A program made the position numbers and the translations under genes. Below, one piece after another: positions 8,746-15,796 of a stretch of 18,388 nucleotides of DNA. Source of the DNA: JANLUX01 sp031363705 (GTDB lineage: Bacteria > Bacteroidota > Bacteroidia > AKYH767-A > OLB10); NCBI GenBank assembly GCA_031363705.1, contig JANLUX010000153.1:1-18388 (forward strand), in the 5' to 3' direction. Below the pieces are notes generated by a model. It was given only the letters and a program-made list of their open reading frames with translations, ran no database searches and was not told the DNA's origin. How positions within the stretch are numbered: position 1 is the stretch's first letter; each line of letters begins with the position of its first letter.

Positions 8746-10154
8746 ATTTCGGATACATTTAGTGCCTGCAGATTTCCTACCAGCATCGCATTTAGCAAGA
8801 GTGATTGATGAAATCGTTGATGGGTTCGATACTTCAATGATTGAAGAACGGTACAGCGAGATAGGACAAAAAAGTTATCATCCTAAAATTTTAATAAAGT
8901 TGTTGATTTATGGTTATGCAACTGGAGTGGTATCGGGAAGAAAAATAGCAGCGAGATGCGAGAGTGATACAGCGTATATGTTTTTAGCAAGTATGTATCG
9001 TCCCGATTTCAGAACCATCAATGATTTTAGAAAAGACAATATTGAATACTTTAAAAAATGTTTTGTGGATGTATTAAAAGTGTGTCAGCAATTGCAAATG
9101 GTGAGGGTTGGAACCATTGCTTTTGACTCCACAAAAATAAAACCTAATGCAGCAGCTGGCAGAACTAAAGACAGAGAAGGTTATCAAAGATGGCTCAGGG
9201 AAATAGAAGAACAAATACAAATGATTATAGCGCGTGCAAACCAAGTAAACCTGCAGGAAGATAAAGAGCATGGCAACTTACGCGGTGATGAACTACCAAG
9301 AGAACTAAGGCAAAAACAAGTGCTCAGATTAAAAATACAGAGCGCACTTGAACAAATTAAGGACGAAGAAAAACGTAACCTCACCGATGGTGATGCACGC
9401 ATAATGAAAGACAAAAGCGGTTTTGGTTCCAATTATAATTGCCAGGCTGCAACCACATTGGAAGGAATAATTGTAGGTGCTTATGTGAGCACATCAGCAA
9501 GTGATAAAGCGCAATTGATGCCATTGATTGAACAGGTGCAGGAAAACACCAATGAAAAAATAACAGAAGCATTAGCTGATCGTGGTTATTCATCGTATGA
9601 TAATTACGAAAAGCTGGAAGCACAAAACATAACTGCATATATCCCTGATCAGCAAGAACACCTTCAGGCAACAAGGAGTGCAGATAAATTTGATCGCAGC
9701 AATTTCACTTATGACCAGGAGCATGACCAATACATTTGTCCGCAAGGAAAAGCATTACATTTCAGAGGGATTAACAAGAGTATAAAACATAAACAACAAG
9801 CACGGGTTTACACTACCAATGAATGTTTAACCTGCCACTTTAAACATGATTGCACCAAAGGAAACAAACGCTCTATTTATAAAGAATTGCGGGAGCCATT
9901 AAGAGAAAAAGTCCGACAGCGGTTAAACACTCCGCAAGGCAAAGGGCTCTATCGAAAACGAATGCACAGCATAGAACCCATCTGGGGAAATTTAAAAGAA
10001 AACAAAAAAATAAGGAAATTTAATCTAAGAGGAAAAGAAAAAGTGAACGCTGAATTTTTACTCCACTGCCTCTCACACAATATCACTAAAATTTATAAAT
10101 ATAAAACGGCAGCATGATGTTGCTGTTGTTTAAACTAAAATGTCTGATCGGAAT
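8746..10154 (+). mobile_element. IS1182-like insertion sequence, approximate limits
   Basis: The element is defined by its transposase gene. The limits given are only a proposal: 8746-8763 (atttcggatacatttagt) resembles, with gaps, the reverse complement of 10134-10154 (actaaaatgtctgatcggaat), which could be terminal inverted repeats. No target duplication was identified. The left limit cannot lie far upstream, because the peroxidase gene ends intact at 8735. Confidence 0.4.
8762..10117 (+). CDS. IS1182-family DDE transposase
   Basis: A 451-residue transposase. The N-terminal DUF772-like part (about residues 10-95) contains YHPKILIKLLIYGYATG and PDFRTINDFR. The DDE catalytic residues are all present: Asp122 (FDSTK), Asp273 (ADRGY) and Glu405 (SIEPIWGNLKENK). 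A cysteine cluster (CPQG, then CLTCHFKHDC) matches the C-terminal zinc-binding part of this family. No internal stop is seen, so it may be active. The start is unusual: a GTG at 8762 immediately before PADFLPASH, with no ATG upstream in frame. Related proteins usually have 10-20 residues before this point. The frame stays open upstream (reading RLFRIHL just before the GTG) into the peroxidase gene, so the 5' end may have been shortened. Confidence 0.9.
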   Translation: MPADFLPASHLARVIDEIVDGFDTSMIEERYSEIGQKSYHPKILIKLLIYGYATGVVSGRKIAARCESDTAYMFLASMYRPDFRTINDFRKDNIEYFKKCFVDVLKVCQQLQMVRVGTIAFDSTKIKPNAAAGRTKDREGYQRWLREIEEQIQMIIARANQVNLQEDKEHGNLRGDELPRELRQKQVLRLKIQSALEQIKDEEKRNLTDGDARIMKDKSGFGSNYNCQAATTLEGIIVGAYVSTSASDKAQLMPLIEQVQENTNEKITEALADRGYSSYDNYEKLEAQNITAYIPDQQEHLQATRSADKFDRSNFTYDQEHDQYICPQGKALHFRGINKSIKHKQQARVYTTNECLTCHFKHDCTKGNKRSIYKELREPLREKVRQRLNTPQGKGLYRKRMHSIEPIWGNLKENKKIRKFNLRGKEKVNAEFLLHCLSHNITKIYKYKTAA

Positions 10155-10342
10155 TGTTTTGAAAAATAAGGTTCTCGGTCAGCCTCGAAGGAACACCAAC
10201 CACACACTCAACGCTCCATAAAAAATATCAGGAATAAAGAAAACTATTCAGTTTCTGAAGGAGGTTGTGCAACGGTCACTTTATGTTATGCGCTGCTCTA
10301 CTCTCGCCACGAAGATGTGTCCTCTCAAGTTTATAGTCCATT
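10118..10342. other. Intergenic stretch with one half of an inverted GTTATGCGC pair
   Basis: These 225 bp separate the convergent transposase and DUF1003 genes and contain no gene I can support. GTTATGCGC at 10285-10293 has its exact inverse, GCGCATAAC, at 11272-11280 on the other side of the DUF1003 module. ACTCAAC at 10206-10212 fits the RYYYAAC core of integron recombination sites, but it does not pair well with GTTATGC. The first part probably includes the right end of the insertion sequence. Confidence 0.4.
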
Positions 10343-10882
10343 CTATCTGGCGTTTAATTTTGTGTCAATACTTTTCAGCAGTTCTAATTGTGTCGCCTGA
10401 CTTTCAAACAAAACTTTAATCTGTTCTTCTAAAAGCAAATCAATTTTCTGATGCAAACTTCTCACTTCTAATTCTGCTTTGAGATTTATGAGGTAATCGT
10501 TTTCACTTCTCTTCCTATCTTTTTCTTCCTTGCGGTTTTGGCTCATCATTATTATTGGTGCTTGTAATGCAGCGATAGCAGATAAAACCAAATTCATAAG
10601 GATGAAAGGATAGGGGTCAAAGTCATCTCGCCTAGGAGAAAGTGTATTGAACAAAATCCAAACGGAAAGTATAACAGAGAAAGTGATGATAAATTTCCAG
10701 CTACCACCGAAACTTGCAACCTTGTCTGAAATGCTTTGTCCTCTGCTAATGATTTCCTTTGGTTGATGTAAAAGATTTTCAACGATGAGTTTTTCCTCCT
10801 TAATCGCCTGTTGAACGATTTGTTGAAGTTTGGTTAATTGTTCGTCCTCCGATTTGAGAAGATTTTTTGTATCTACATTCAT
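10343..10882 (-). CDS. DUF1003 family membrane protein
   Basis: A 179-residue protein matching DUF1003 through its whole core: FGGSWKFI (58-65), FDPYPFILMNLVLSAIAALQ (88-107), QAPIIMMSQNR (107-117) and a DYLINLKAE segment. Two membrane helices are predicted at about 62-82 and 92-113. A charged N-terminal helix (about 10-45) and a C-terminal helix (about 118-175) should lie in the cytoplasm and could form coiled coils. The biochemical role of DUF1003 is not established. The gene starts 10 bp after the 99-residue membrane protein gene on the same strand, so the two are almost certainly co-transcribed. Confidence 0.88.
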   Translation of the reverse strand: MNVDTKNLLKSEDEQLTKLQQIVQQAIKEEKLIVENLLHQPKEIISRGQSISDKVASFGGSWKFIITFSVILSVWILFNTLSPRRDDFDPYPFILMNLVLSAIAALQAPIIMMSQNRKEEKDRKRSENDYLINLKAELEVRSLHQKIDLLLEEQIKVLFESQATQLELLKSIDTKLNAR

Positions 10883-10892
10883 AGTTGAAATT

Positions 10893-11192
10893 TTATTTTA
10901 TAAAGTTGAAAGTAATGAGTAAGATAATTATGAGTATGCCTGTCAGTGATGTCAAGAATAAATAATCTGCAATTGTTTCAAGTCGTTGTTCTCTTTTGAG
11001 ATTGCTTGTCCTAATGGAGACAAATGAAAACATACAAGAGAAAGTAAGCAGAATTGCAATTACAGAAGTGATTTCATCAATAATGCTTGTTTCTGTTTTG
11101 TTCGTAACATGCAAAGAGGTGATAACAAAAAGACAAAACCCTAAGAGGTTTGCTGATGTGTTTAGAATGTGTTGGGATGTATTGTTTGCCAT
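10893..11192 (-). CDS. Small three-helix membrane protein, unknown function
   Basis: A 99-residue protein with three predicted membrane helices at about 14-29, 40-60 and 78-97, and a short basic loop with RTSNLKREQR between the second and third. I do not recognise a named family. It is the first gene of a two-gene unit with the DUF1003 gene, 10 bp apart. A near-match to the -7 box (TACATTTA on the minus strand) lies close to the ATG but is probably too near to serve. The coding potential is supported by the strongly patterned hydrophobicity and the tight spacing; the opposite strand is also open for part of this stretch, but its product is not convincing. Confidence 0.7.
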   Translation of the reverse strand: MANNTSQHILNTSANLLGFCLFVITSLHVTNKTETSIIDEITSVIAILLTFSCMFSFVSIRTSNLKREQRLETIADYLFLTSLTGILIIILLITFNFIK

Positions 11193-11271
11193 TTTGTAAA
11201 TGTAGTTTTTAAGAAGTCAGTCGGTTCGTTTCTTGTCAGTCAGGTTGAAGTTGCACTGTCGCCAAAGAGTC

Positions 11272-11375
11272 GCGCATAACAAATTAATTATAGGCATGTT
11301 TTGCCTTGAATACACACTTTCCGGGATAGTGTCATGTGCTTTTTACTTACATGTGTATGTATCATGGTTGTGCGC
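11272..11375. other. Possible attC-like palindromic element beside the DUF1003 module
   Basis: GCGCATAAC at 11272-11280 and GTTGTGCGC at 11367-11375 are inverted copies matching in eight of nine positions, 104 bp end to end. Inside, ATACACA (11310-11316) can pair with TGTGTAT (11352-11358). The ends resemble the RYYYAAC and GTTRRRY cores of integron attC sites, although the third core base deviates and the inner arms are placed asymmetrically. No integrase gene is in the window. Confidence 0.25.
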
Positions 11376-11422
11376 AGGCTATTGTGAGCCCGCAATATTA
11401 ATTCTTTTCATTAAGCTAATTG

Positions 11423-11430
11423 TATTTTTG
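11423..11430 (+). promoter_or_regulatory. Possible -7 box just upstream of the 21-bp array
   Basis: TATTTTTG matches TAnnTTTG exactly and would place a transcript start at the very beginning of the array. No TTG occurs at the usual -33 distance, and a match in such AT-rich DNA can be chance. Confidence 0.25.
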
Positions 11431-11435
11431 ATTTC

Positions 11436-11778
11436 GATATAACTGTTTTGCTTTTTGATATATTTTTTTTTCATTGCTGTATATCAACTTTTCATTTCAC
11501 TATATCTATTTTGTTTTTCTTTATAACAATTTCTTTTTTTAATATATCTTTTTCAGATTCCGGTTTACGCTTTTTACTTTTTCATATATCTTTTTTTCTT
11601 TTTCATATACCTTAATTCGTTTTCATATATCTTTTTCAGATTCCGGTATTCCTTTTTTTTATTTCGATATATCTATTTCAGATTTCGATATATCTTTTTT
11701 TTAATTTGTTATACCATTGTTACTTTTCAATATATCTTTTTCTGTTTTCAATATACCTTTTTCAGTTTTATAAATAAA
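11436..11778. repeat. 21-bp periodic degenerate repeat array, about 16-17 units
   Basis: The 8-bp core NATATATC (or NATATACC) recurs at 11436, 11457, 11478, 11499, 11520, 11541, 11583, 11604, 11624, 11645, 11666, 11687, 11708, 11729 and 11750, with weaker matches at 11562 and 11771. Every step is 21 bp except one of 20 bp (11604 to 11624). Between cores the plus strand is nearly pure T with some C. The period equals two DNA helical turns and also seven codons. Read on the plus strand, units give heptads such as FDISFSD or FNISFSV, interrupted by TAA at 11613 and 11702 and by the frame change at the 20-bp unit. No start codon precedes them, so no gene is called. Confidence 0.9.
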
Positions 11779-11823
11779 GATTTCGATTGTTTTTATTCAT
11801 TTTTATTAAAAAAGTAATTTTTT

Positions 11824-12537
11824 TTGAAACCTTTAAAAAACGTTTTCGTTACACTATCTAATCCGGCAGTTAACTCTATTGTACTGTTGAGACAAAAGAT
11901 GATACAAAGTACACCAGTATTACCCCGTTTAGGTTTTAGTTTGTTAAATGATGCACAATTTGAAGATTATGCAATGTTTGTAAAGTCGCAGTTAACTATT
12001 AATGCATCCAGCTTTCCGGATCTTACCCCGGATATGAGTACACTCAGTATTGATCTTAACAATTTTCAGGTAGCAGCAGTAAGTGCAAGAACAGGTGCAA
12101 AAACTGCTATTGCTACAAGAAATGATGCGCGTGTGAAGTTAGAATGTACATTAACGTATATGGCTAACTCGTGTTCTGAAATTGCCAATGGTGATGTTAC
12201 TTTATTTGAATTATCAGGTTTTGAAGTGCGCAGTAAACCAACACCAAGCGGTATATTACCTGCTCCTTCTAATTTTGAATTAACCTTAGGTCCAGTGGAA
12301 GGTACATTGGGTGCAAAATTTAAGCGGGTTAAAAACAGTCGTGTTTATGAAATTTATTTTGGTCAGTGGAACACTGATCCTGATACCTGGACTGACCATA
12401 TTATGACTACCGGCAGCCGCAGTGCAATTATTACAGATTTATCAAGCAACCAACGCTATTCAGCACGTTGCCGCGCCATTGGTGCTAAAGCTATACCGGG
12501 TGAGTGGAGTGCGGTATCAACTATGAAGACGTATTAA
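11824..12537 (+). CDS. Fibronectin type III domain protein, TTG start
   Basis: A 237-residue protein. The N-terminal part (about 1-140) is mostly alpha-helical-looking, without signal peptide or membrane segment. The C-terminal part (about 148-237) is a fibronectin type III domain, with YEIYFGQW, a Trp in DTW, LSSNQRYSARCRAIG and a final GEWS. The frame closes upstream at a TAA (11815-11817), so the only early starts are the TTG at 11824, which lies at the end of an eight-T run, or the later ATG at 11899 (residue 26). The TTG is preferred because the residues before the ATG resemble the rest of the protein in composition, but this is not certain. Similar small FN3 proteins occur in many Bacteroidota; their role is unknown. 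The 21-bp array lies directly upstream and a terminator follows. Confidence 0.8.
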   Translation: MKPLKNVFVTLSNPAVNSIVLLRQKMIQSTPVLPRLGFSLLNDAQFEDYAMFVKSQLTINASSFPDLTPDMSTLSIDLNNFQVAAVSARTGAKTAIATRNDARVKLECTLTYMANSCSEIANGDVTLFELSGFEVRSKPTPSGILPAPSNFELTLGPVEGTLGAKFKRVKNSRVYEIYFGQWNTDPDTWTDHIMTTGSRSAIITDLSSNQRYSARCRAIGAKAIPGEWSAVSTMKTY

Positions 12538-12561
12538 TAGGTCATACTTAATCCGATAATA

Positions 12562-12591
12562 AATCCCGGCTGCGAAGTCGGGATTTTTTTT
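12562..12591 (+). terminator. Rho-independent terminator
   Basis: The stem aatcccg / cgggatt has a 10-nt loop and is followed by seven or eight T. It lies 25 bp after the FN3 gene stop and separates that gene from the next transcription unit. Confidence 0.9.
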
Positions 12592-12686
12592 GCTTTAATT
12601 TTTAAATCCACACCCGGGTTCAGTTAATTTTCTATGAAAAACCTGTGTTTTACCTCTAACATTACCTCCGTCTCAGGGCTTTTGCA

Positions 12687-12694
12687 TAAATTTG
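12687..12694 (+). promoter_or_regulatory. Bacteroidota -7 box for the anchor-B gene
   Basis: TAAATTTG is a perfect TAnnTTTG match, 23 bp before the ATG at 12718. No clear -33 TTG is seen. Its position inside the longer open frame (from 12634) argues that translation starts at 12718. Confidence 0.55.
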
Positions 12695-12717
12695 GCTCTC
12701 ACAGTCCAAAAAAATCC

Positions 12718-15081
12718 ATGAAAAAACTCTTACTTCTTATCCTGCTTATTGCAGGCAGCCGCAGCTTTGCGCAATTAAACATTGCTTTTCGTTCTAATAT
12801 TCCCTATCCCGGTAATCAATTAGCCAATATAGGCGGCTATGTGGATAACCTCGGAAATGAATATGCGCTTGTAGGTACTTCTGATGGTTTAGATATTGTA
12901 GATGTTACTGATCCTGCCAATCCTGCTATAAGCTTTTCAGTGCCCGGAGTGCCAAGCAACTGGCGCGAAGTGAAAACTCATCTTAGCTATGCTTATGTAA
13001 CTACTGAAGGTGGCAATGGCTTGCAGATTGTTGACCTGTCTAATCTTCCCACCAATATTTCCACCTCTTATTACACAGGCGATGGTGCCATTGCAGGTCA
13101 GCTTGATAATATACATGCATTACATATTGATGCAGGTTATGCTTATTTATACGGGAGCAACTTGTTTGGCGGTGCTGCAGTTATCCTTAACCTTGCCAAT
13201 CCCTTAAGCCCTGTATATATGGGTTACACTCCGGGTGGATACATTCATGATGGATATGTAAGCAATGATACCTTGTGGGGTGGGCATATTTATGGCGGAT
13301 ATTTTTCCTGTATTGATGTGAGTAACAAAGCAAACCCTGTAATGATAACTACTCAAATAACACCCGGGCAGTTTACTCACAATACCTGGTTAAATGATGC
13401 GCACACTGTTCTTTTCACTACTGATGAGGTAAGCAATTCTTATCTCACCTCTTATGATATTACTGATCTCAACAACATAACAGAATTAGACCGTGTGCAG
13501 GTAACACCCGGATCGCAATCCATTGTACACAACACACATACTTTAAATGACTTTCAAATAGTATCCTGGTATCGTGACGGTGTAGCAATTTACGATGTAG
13601 CCCGTCCGGGTAATATGATTTTAACAGGGCATTATGATACTTATGCACAGGGAGCAGGCAATGGCTTTGATGGCTGCTGGGGTGTGTATCCTTACTTGCC
13701 CTCAGGCACTATAGTAGCTTCCGACATTAACAACGGTTTATATGTTTTAACCCCAACTTACATCCGCGGCTGTTATCTGGAAGGCGTTGTAACTGACAGT
13801 GCCACCGGTGCTTCATTAAATAACGTTACAGTAACCATTGTTGGTCCTAATATCACCAAGCAAACCAAGCTGAATGGTGAATATAAAACAGGGTTGGCGG
13901 CAGCAGGCACTTATTCAGTGCAGTTTACCAAAGCAGGTTATTTCCCTAAAACAATAAGCAATGTTTCATTAACCAATGGTGTGCTCACAAATCTTGATGT
14001 TGAATTGGTAAGTATTGTGGCGCAGGTAACTTTTGCAGGTCATGTTCAAAATTCTATTACAGGCAGTGCTATACCAAATGCAATAGTGCATATCTATAAC
14101 GCTACAGACGACTATCCTGTTAATGCTGATGCTAATGGCGATTTCAGTTTAACAATGTTTCCGGGTAACTATAATATTGATGCAGGTGAATGGGGTTATC
14201 GTACCATTTGCCTTAGCAATTTCAGCATCCAGGGTGGATCACCTTATATCGTTAACCTTAATCCCGGTTATTATGATGATTTTATTTTAGATTTTGGATG
14301 GACCAATTCAGGTACCTCGGGTAATTTATGGGAACGTGGTGTGCCTGTGGGAACCACCGCAAACGGAGTGCCTTCTAATCCTGGCAATGATGTTACAGGT
14401 GACTGCGGAACGATGTGTTATGTAACAGATAACGGGGGTGGCAGTGCTTCAGCCAATGATGTGGATCTTGGAACAGCTACACTCAATAGTCCTTCATTTG
14501 ATGCCACACTATACATTGATCCGGTTATAAAATACTCACGCTGGTATTTTAACGGAGCGCTTAACGGTAACCCTGCTGATGATACCATGCATGTTTATCT
14601 CGATAACGGCATCACTACTGCTTTGCTTGAAACAGCATATCCCACCACTCCTACAAATCATACCTGGGTGCCGGGCATTTTCCGCATTGCCAATTATCTT
14701 ACTCCTACCAATAATATGAAGTTAATAATGACGGTAAAGGATACAGCATTTGGTATTAATAATTCAAGTGTAGTGGAAGGAGGATTGGATAAATTCGAAA
14801 TAGTGGAAGCGGTGGGTATTAACAATGATCTGAAAAATTCAAACCTTATTGCTGCCTATCCTTCACCATTTATACAAAACATAACACTTCGTATTTCTGA
14901 AAGTGTGGAACTGGATAATGCCCGCTTAACAGTTACAGATATTGCCGGTAGAGTAGTGGAGCAAGCTTTATTAACGCAGAGAACAATTACCTTAGGAAAT
15001 AATTACTTTTCAGGGATGTATTTCATTTCGCTCCAAAATGCGAAAGGAGTTAATACAGTTATAAAAACGGAAAAGCTTTGA
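12718..15081 (+). CDS. Secreted choice-of-anchor-B protein with T9SS type A sorting domain
   Basis: The 787-residue product starts with a classic signal peptide (MKKLLLLILLIAGSRSFAQ). The frame is open from an ATG at 12634, but that would put 28 non-signal residues ahead of the signal peptide, and a promoter box lies between, so 12718 is chosen. Residues about 20-350 contain LVIVD-like repeats (LDIVDVTDPANP, LQIVDLSN) and match the choice-of-anchor-B domain. Two carboxypeptidase-regulatory-like beta-sandwiches follow (about 352-430 and 437-515). Residues about 520-705 (with DFGWTNSG and DCGTMCYVTDNGGG) resemble a jelly-roll module found in Bacteroidota secreted peptidases. A T9SS C-terminal domain (about 709-787, PSPF at 715-718) ends the protein. 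No catalytic site is apparent; a surface or secreted binding role is inferred. Confidence 0.88.
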   Translation: MKKLLLLILLIAGSRSFAQLNIAFRSNIPYPGNQLANIGGYVDNLGNEYALVGTSDGLDIVDVTDPANPAISFSVPGVPSNWREVKTHLSYAYVTTEGGNGLQIVDLSNLPTNISTSYYTGDGAIAGQLDNIHALHIDAGYAYLYGSNLFGGAAVILNLANPLSPVYMGYTPGGYIHDGYVSNDTLWGGHIYGGYFSCIDVSNKANPVMITTQITPGQFTHNTWLNDAHTVLFTTDEVSNSYLTSYDITDLNNITELDRVQVTPGSQSIVHNTHTLNDFQIVSWYRDGVAIYDVARPGNMILTGHYDTYAQGAGNGFDGCWGVYPYLPSGTIVASDINNGLYVLTPTYIRGCYLEGVVTDSATGASLNNVTVTIVGPNITKQTKLNGEYKTGLAAAGTYSVQFTKAGYFPKTISNVSLTNGVLTNLDVELVSIVAQVTFAGHVQNSITGSAIPNAIVHIYNATDDYPVNADANGDFSLTMFPGNYNIDAGEWGYRTICLSNFSIQGGSPYIVNLNPGYYDDFILDFGWTNSGTSGNLWERGVPVGTTANGVPSNPGNDVTGDCGTMCYVTDNGGGSASANDVDLGTATLNSPSFDATLYIDPVIKYSRWYFNGALNGNPADDTMHVYLDNGITTALLETAYPTTPTNHTWVPGIFRIANYLTPTNNMKLIMTVKDTAFGINNSSVVEGGLDKFEIVEAVGINNDLKNSNLIAAYPSPFIQNITLRISESVELDNARLTVTDIAGRVVEQALLTQRTITLGNNYFSGMYFISLQNAKGVNTVIKTEKL

Positions 15082-15094
15082 TTTTTTTTTCTTT

Positions 15095-15127
15095 ATCCCT
15101 TCAAGGGTTTAAAACCCTTGAAGGGAT
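15095..15127. repeat. REP-like palindrome, copy 1
   Basis: A 33-bp palindrome: a 16-bp perfect arm (beginning atcccttcaaggg), one central base, and the inverted arm. It lies in the convergent gap between the anchor-B gene and the RAYT gene, and is identical to the copy at 15764-15796. Confidence 0.93.
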
Positions 15128-15142
15128 ATTATCGATGTAATT

Positions 15143-15160
15143 CTTTTGAAAGGATATTAT
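15143..15160. repeat. Degenerate half copy of the palindrome
   Basis: cttttgaaaggatattat matches, in 15 of 18 positions, the right arm plus flank of copy 1 (cccttgaagggatattat, 15113-15130). It contains the stop codon of the RAYT gene (15157-15159). Confidence 0.55.
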
Positions 15161-15747
15161 AGTTCCATATCCAAAATAAATTTTTCACTTATTGCAGTCT
15201 GATGCACATTCATAAAGTTGTTTCTATCTCCAAACCATTCTAATCCTTCCTTATAGTTAACCTTGCTTGTTTTATTAAAAAGGTATGAATGATAAGAAGA
15301 GAATTTCCAGTCATCAGGTTGCATCACAAATCCATGATGTACCGGATTAAGGTGAATGTATTTGATTAGCTGAATAAAATAATCTGGTGTATTTACGCTT
15401 TTACGCCTGAAACGAGGTATAAATAAACTTCCCTTACGTTCATAACGCTTATTATAAGCCTGCGTATATCCGTTGAATAAATTTGAAAACTGTTGACTGC
15501 AATATTCACTTATATCTTCACTATTCTCAAAAACAGGAGAGTTGGAATGAATCCGAATGAAAAAATGAAAATGATTAGGCAATAAGCAGTAAGCAAAAGT
15601 ATCTGCAATGGGCAAAATATACTTTACATATTTTTCAATAAAGAAATAATAGTTAGCCTCCACTTTAAATAAGTTATCATTACCGTTTGCATGGTTGTAA
15701 ATATGATAGTGATGGTCAGGAAGTAAAGGTTCAAGATGCTGCGCCAT
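15157..15747 (-). CDS. REP-associated tyrosine transposase (RAYT, Y1/HUH type)
   Basis: A 196-residue single-strand DNA transposase of the IS200-like Y1 superfamily. The metal-binding HUH motif is His59-Phe-His61 in LLPNHFHFFIRI. The nucleophile is most likely Tyr98, in QAYNKRYERKGSLF. FRRKSV and the downstream YIHLNPVHHG are typical of the REP-associated branch. RAYTs act on REP palindromes near their own gene. Identical 33-bp palindromes lie 17 bp upstream and 29 bp downstream of this gene, which supports the assignment. It follows dapA on the same strand by 22 bp and might be read from that operon; no good promoter box is visible in the gap. The gene appears intact. Confidence 0.9.
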   Translation of the reverse strand: MAQHLEPLLPDHHYHIYNHANGNDNLFKVEANYYFFIEKYVKYILPIADTFAYCLLPNHFHFFIRIHSNSPVFENSEDISEYCSQQFSNLFNGYTQAYNKRYERKGSLFIPRFRRKSVNTPDYFIQLIKYIHLNPVHHGFVMQPDDWKFSSYHSYLFNKTSKVNYKEGLEWFGDRNNFMNVHQTAISEKFILDMEL

Positions 15748-15763
15748 TTTAAAATATTATTTT

Positions 15764-15796
15764 ATCCCTTCAAGGGTTTAAAACCCTTGAAGGGAT
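15764..15796. repeat. REP-like palindrome, copy 2, overlapping the dapA 3' end
   Basis: This copy has the same 33 bp as copy 1. On the minus strand, 15770-15796 encode the last eight residues of DapA (IPSRVLNP) and its TGA stop, so the repeat is part of the gene. Confidence 0.93.

Noticed and set aside
10343..11192. DUF1003 module as a defence or toxin-antitoxin system
   Set aside because: Neither protein has nuclease, toxin or sensor motifs, and DUF1003 proteins are widespread without that context.
10996..11199. Open frame of 67 codons on the plus strand opposite the 99-residue membrane protein
   Set aside because: It is antisense to a better candidate with three clear membrane helices and tight spacing to the DUF1003 gene.
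11233..11442. Open frame of 69 codons on the plus strand
   Set aside because: It runs through the possible attC-like palindrome and into the 21-bp array, has odd composition (many Cys and Tyr) and no recognisable family; treated as chance.
11436..11778. CRISPR array
   Set aside because: There are no conserved repeats separated by unique spacers; units are degenerate, 21 bp long, and no cas gene is nearby.
15082..15127. Palindrome copy 1 as an ordinary rho-independent terminator of the anchor-B gene
   Set aside because: The T run lies before, not after, the stem on the plus strand, and the sequence is identical to the copy at dapA, so a REP element is the better explanation.
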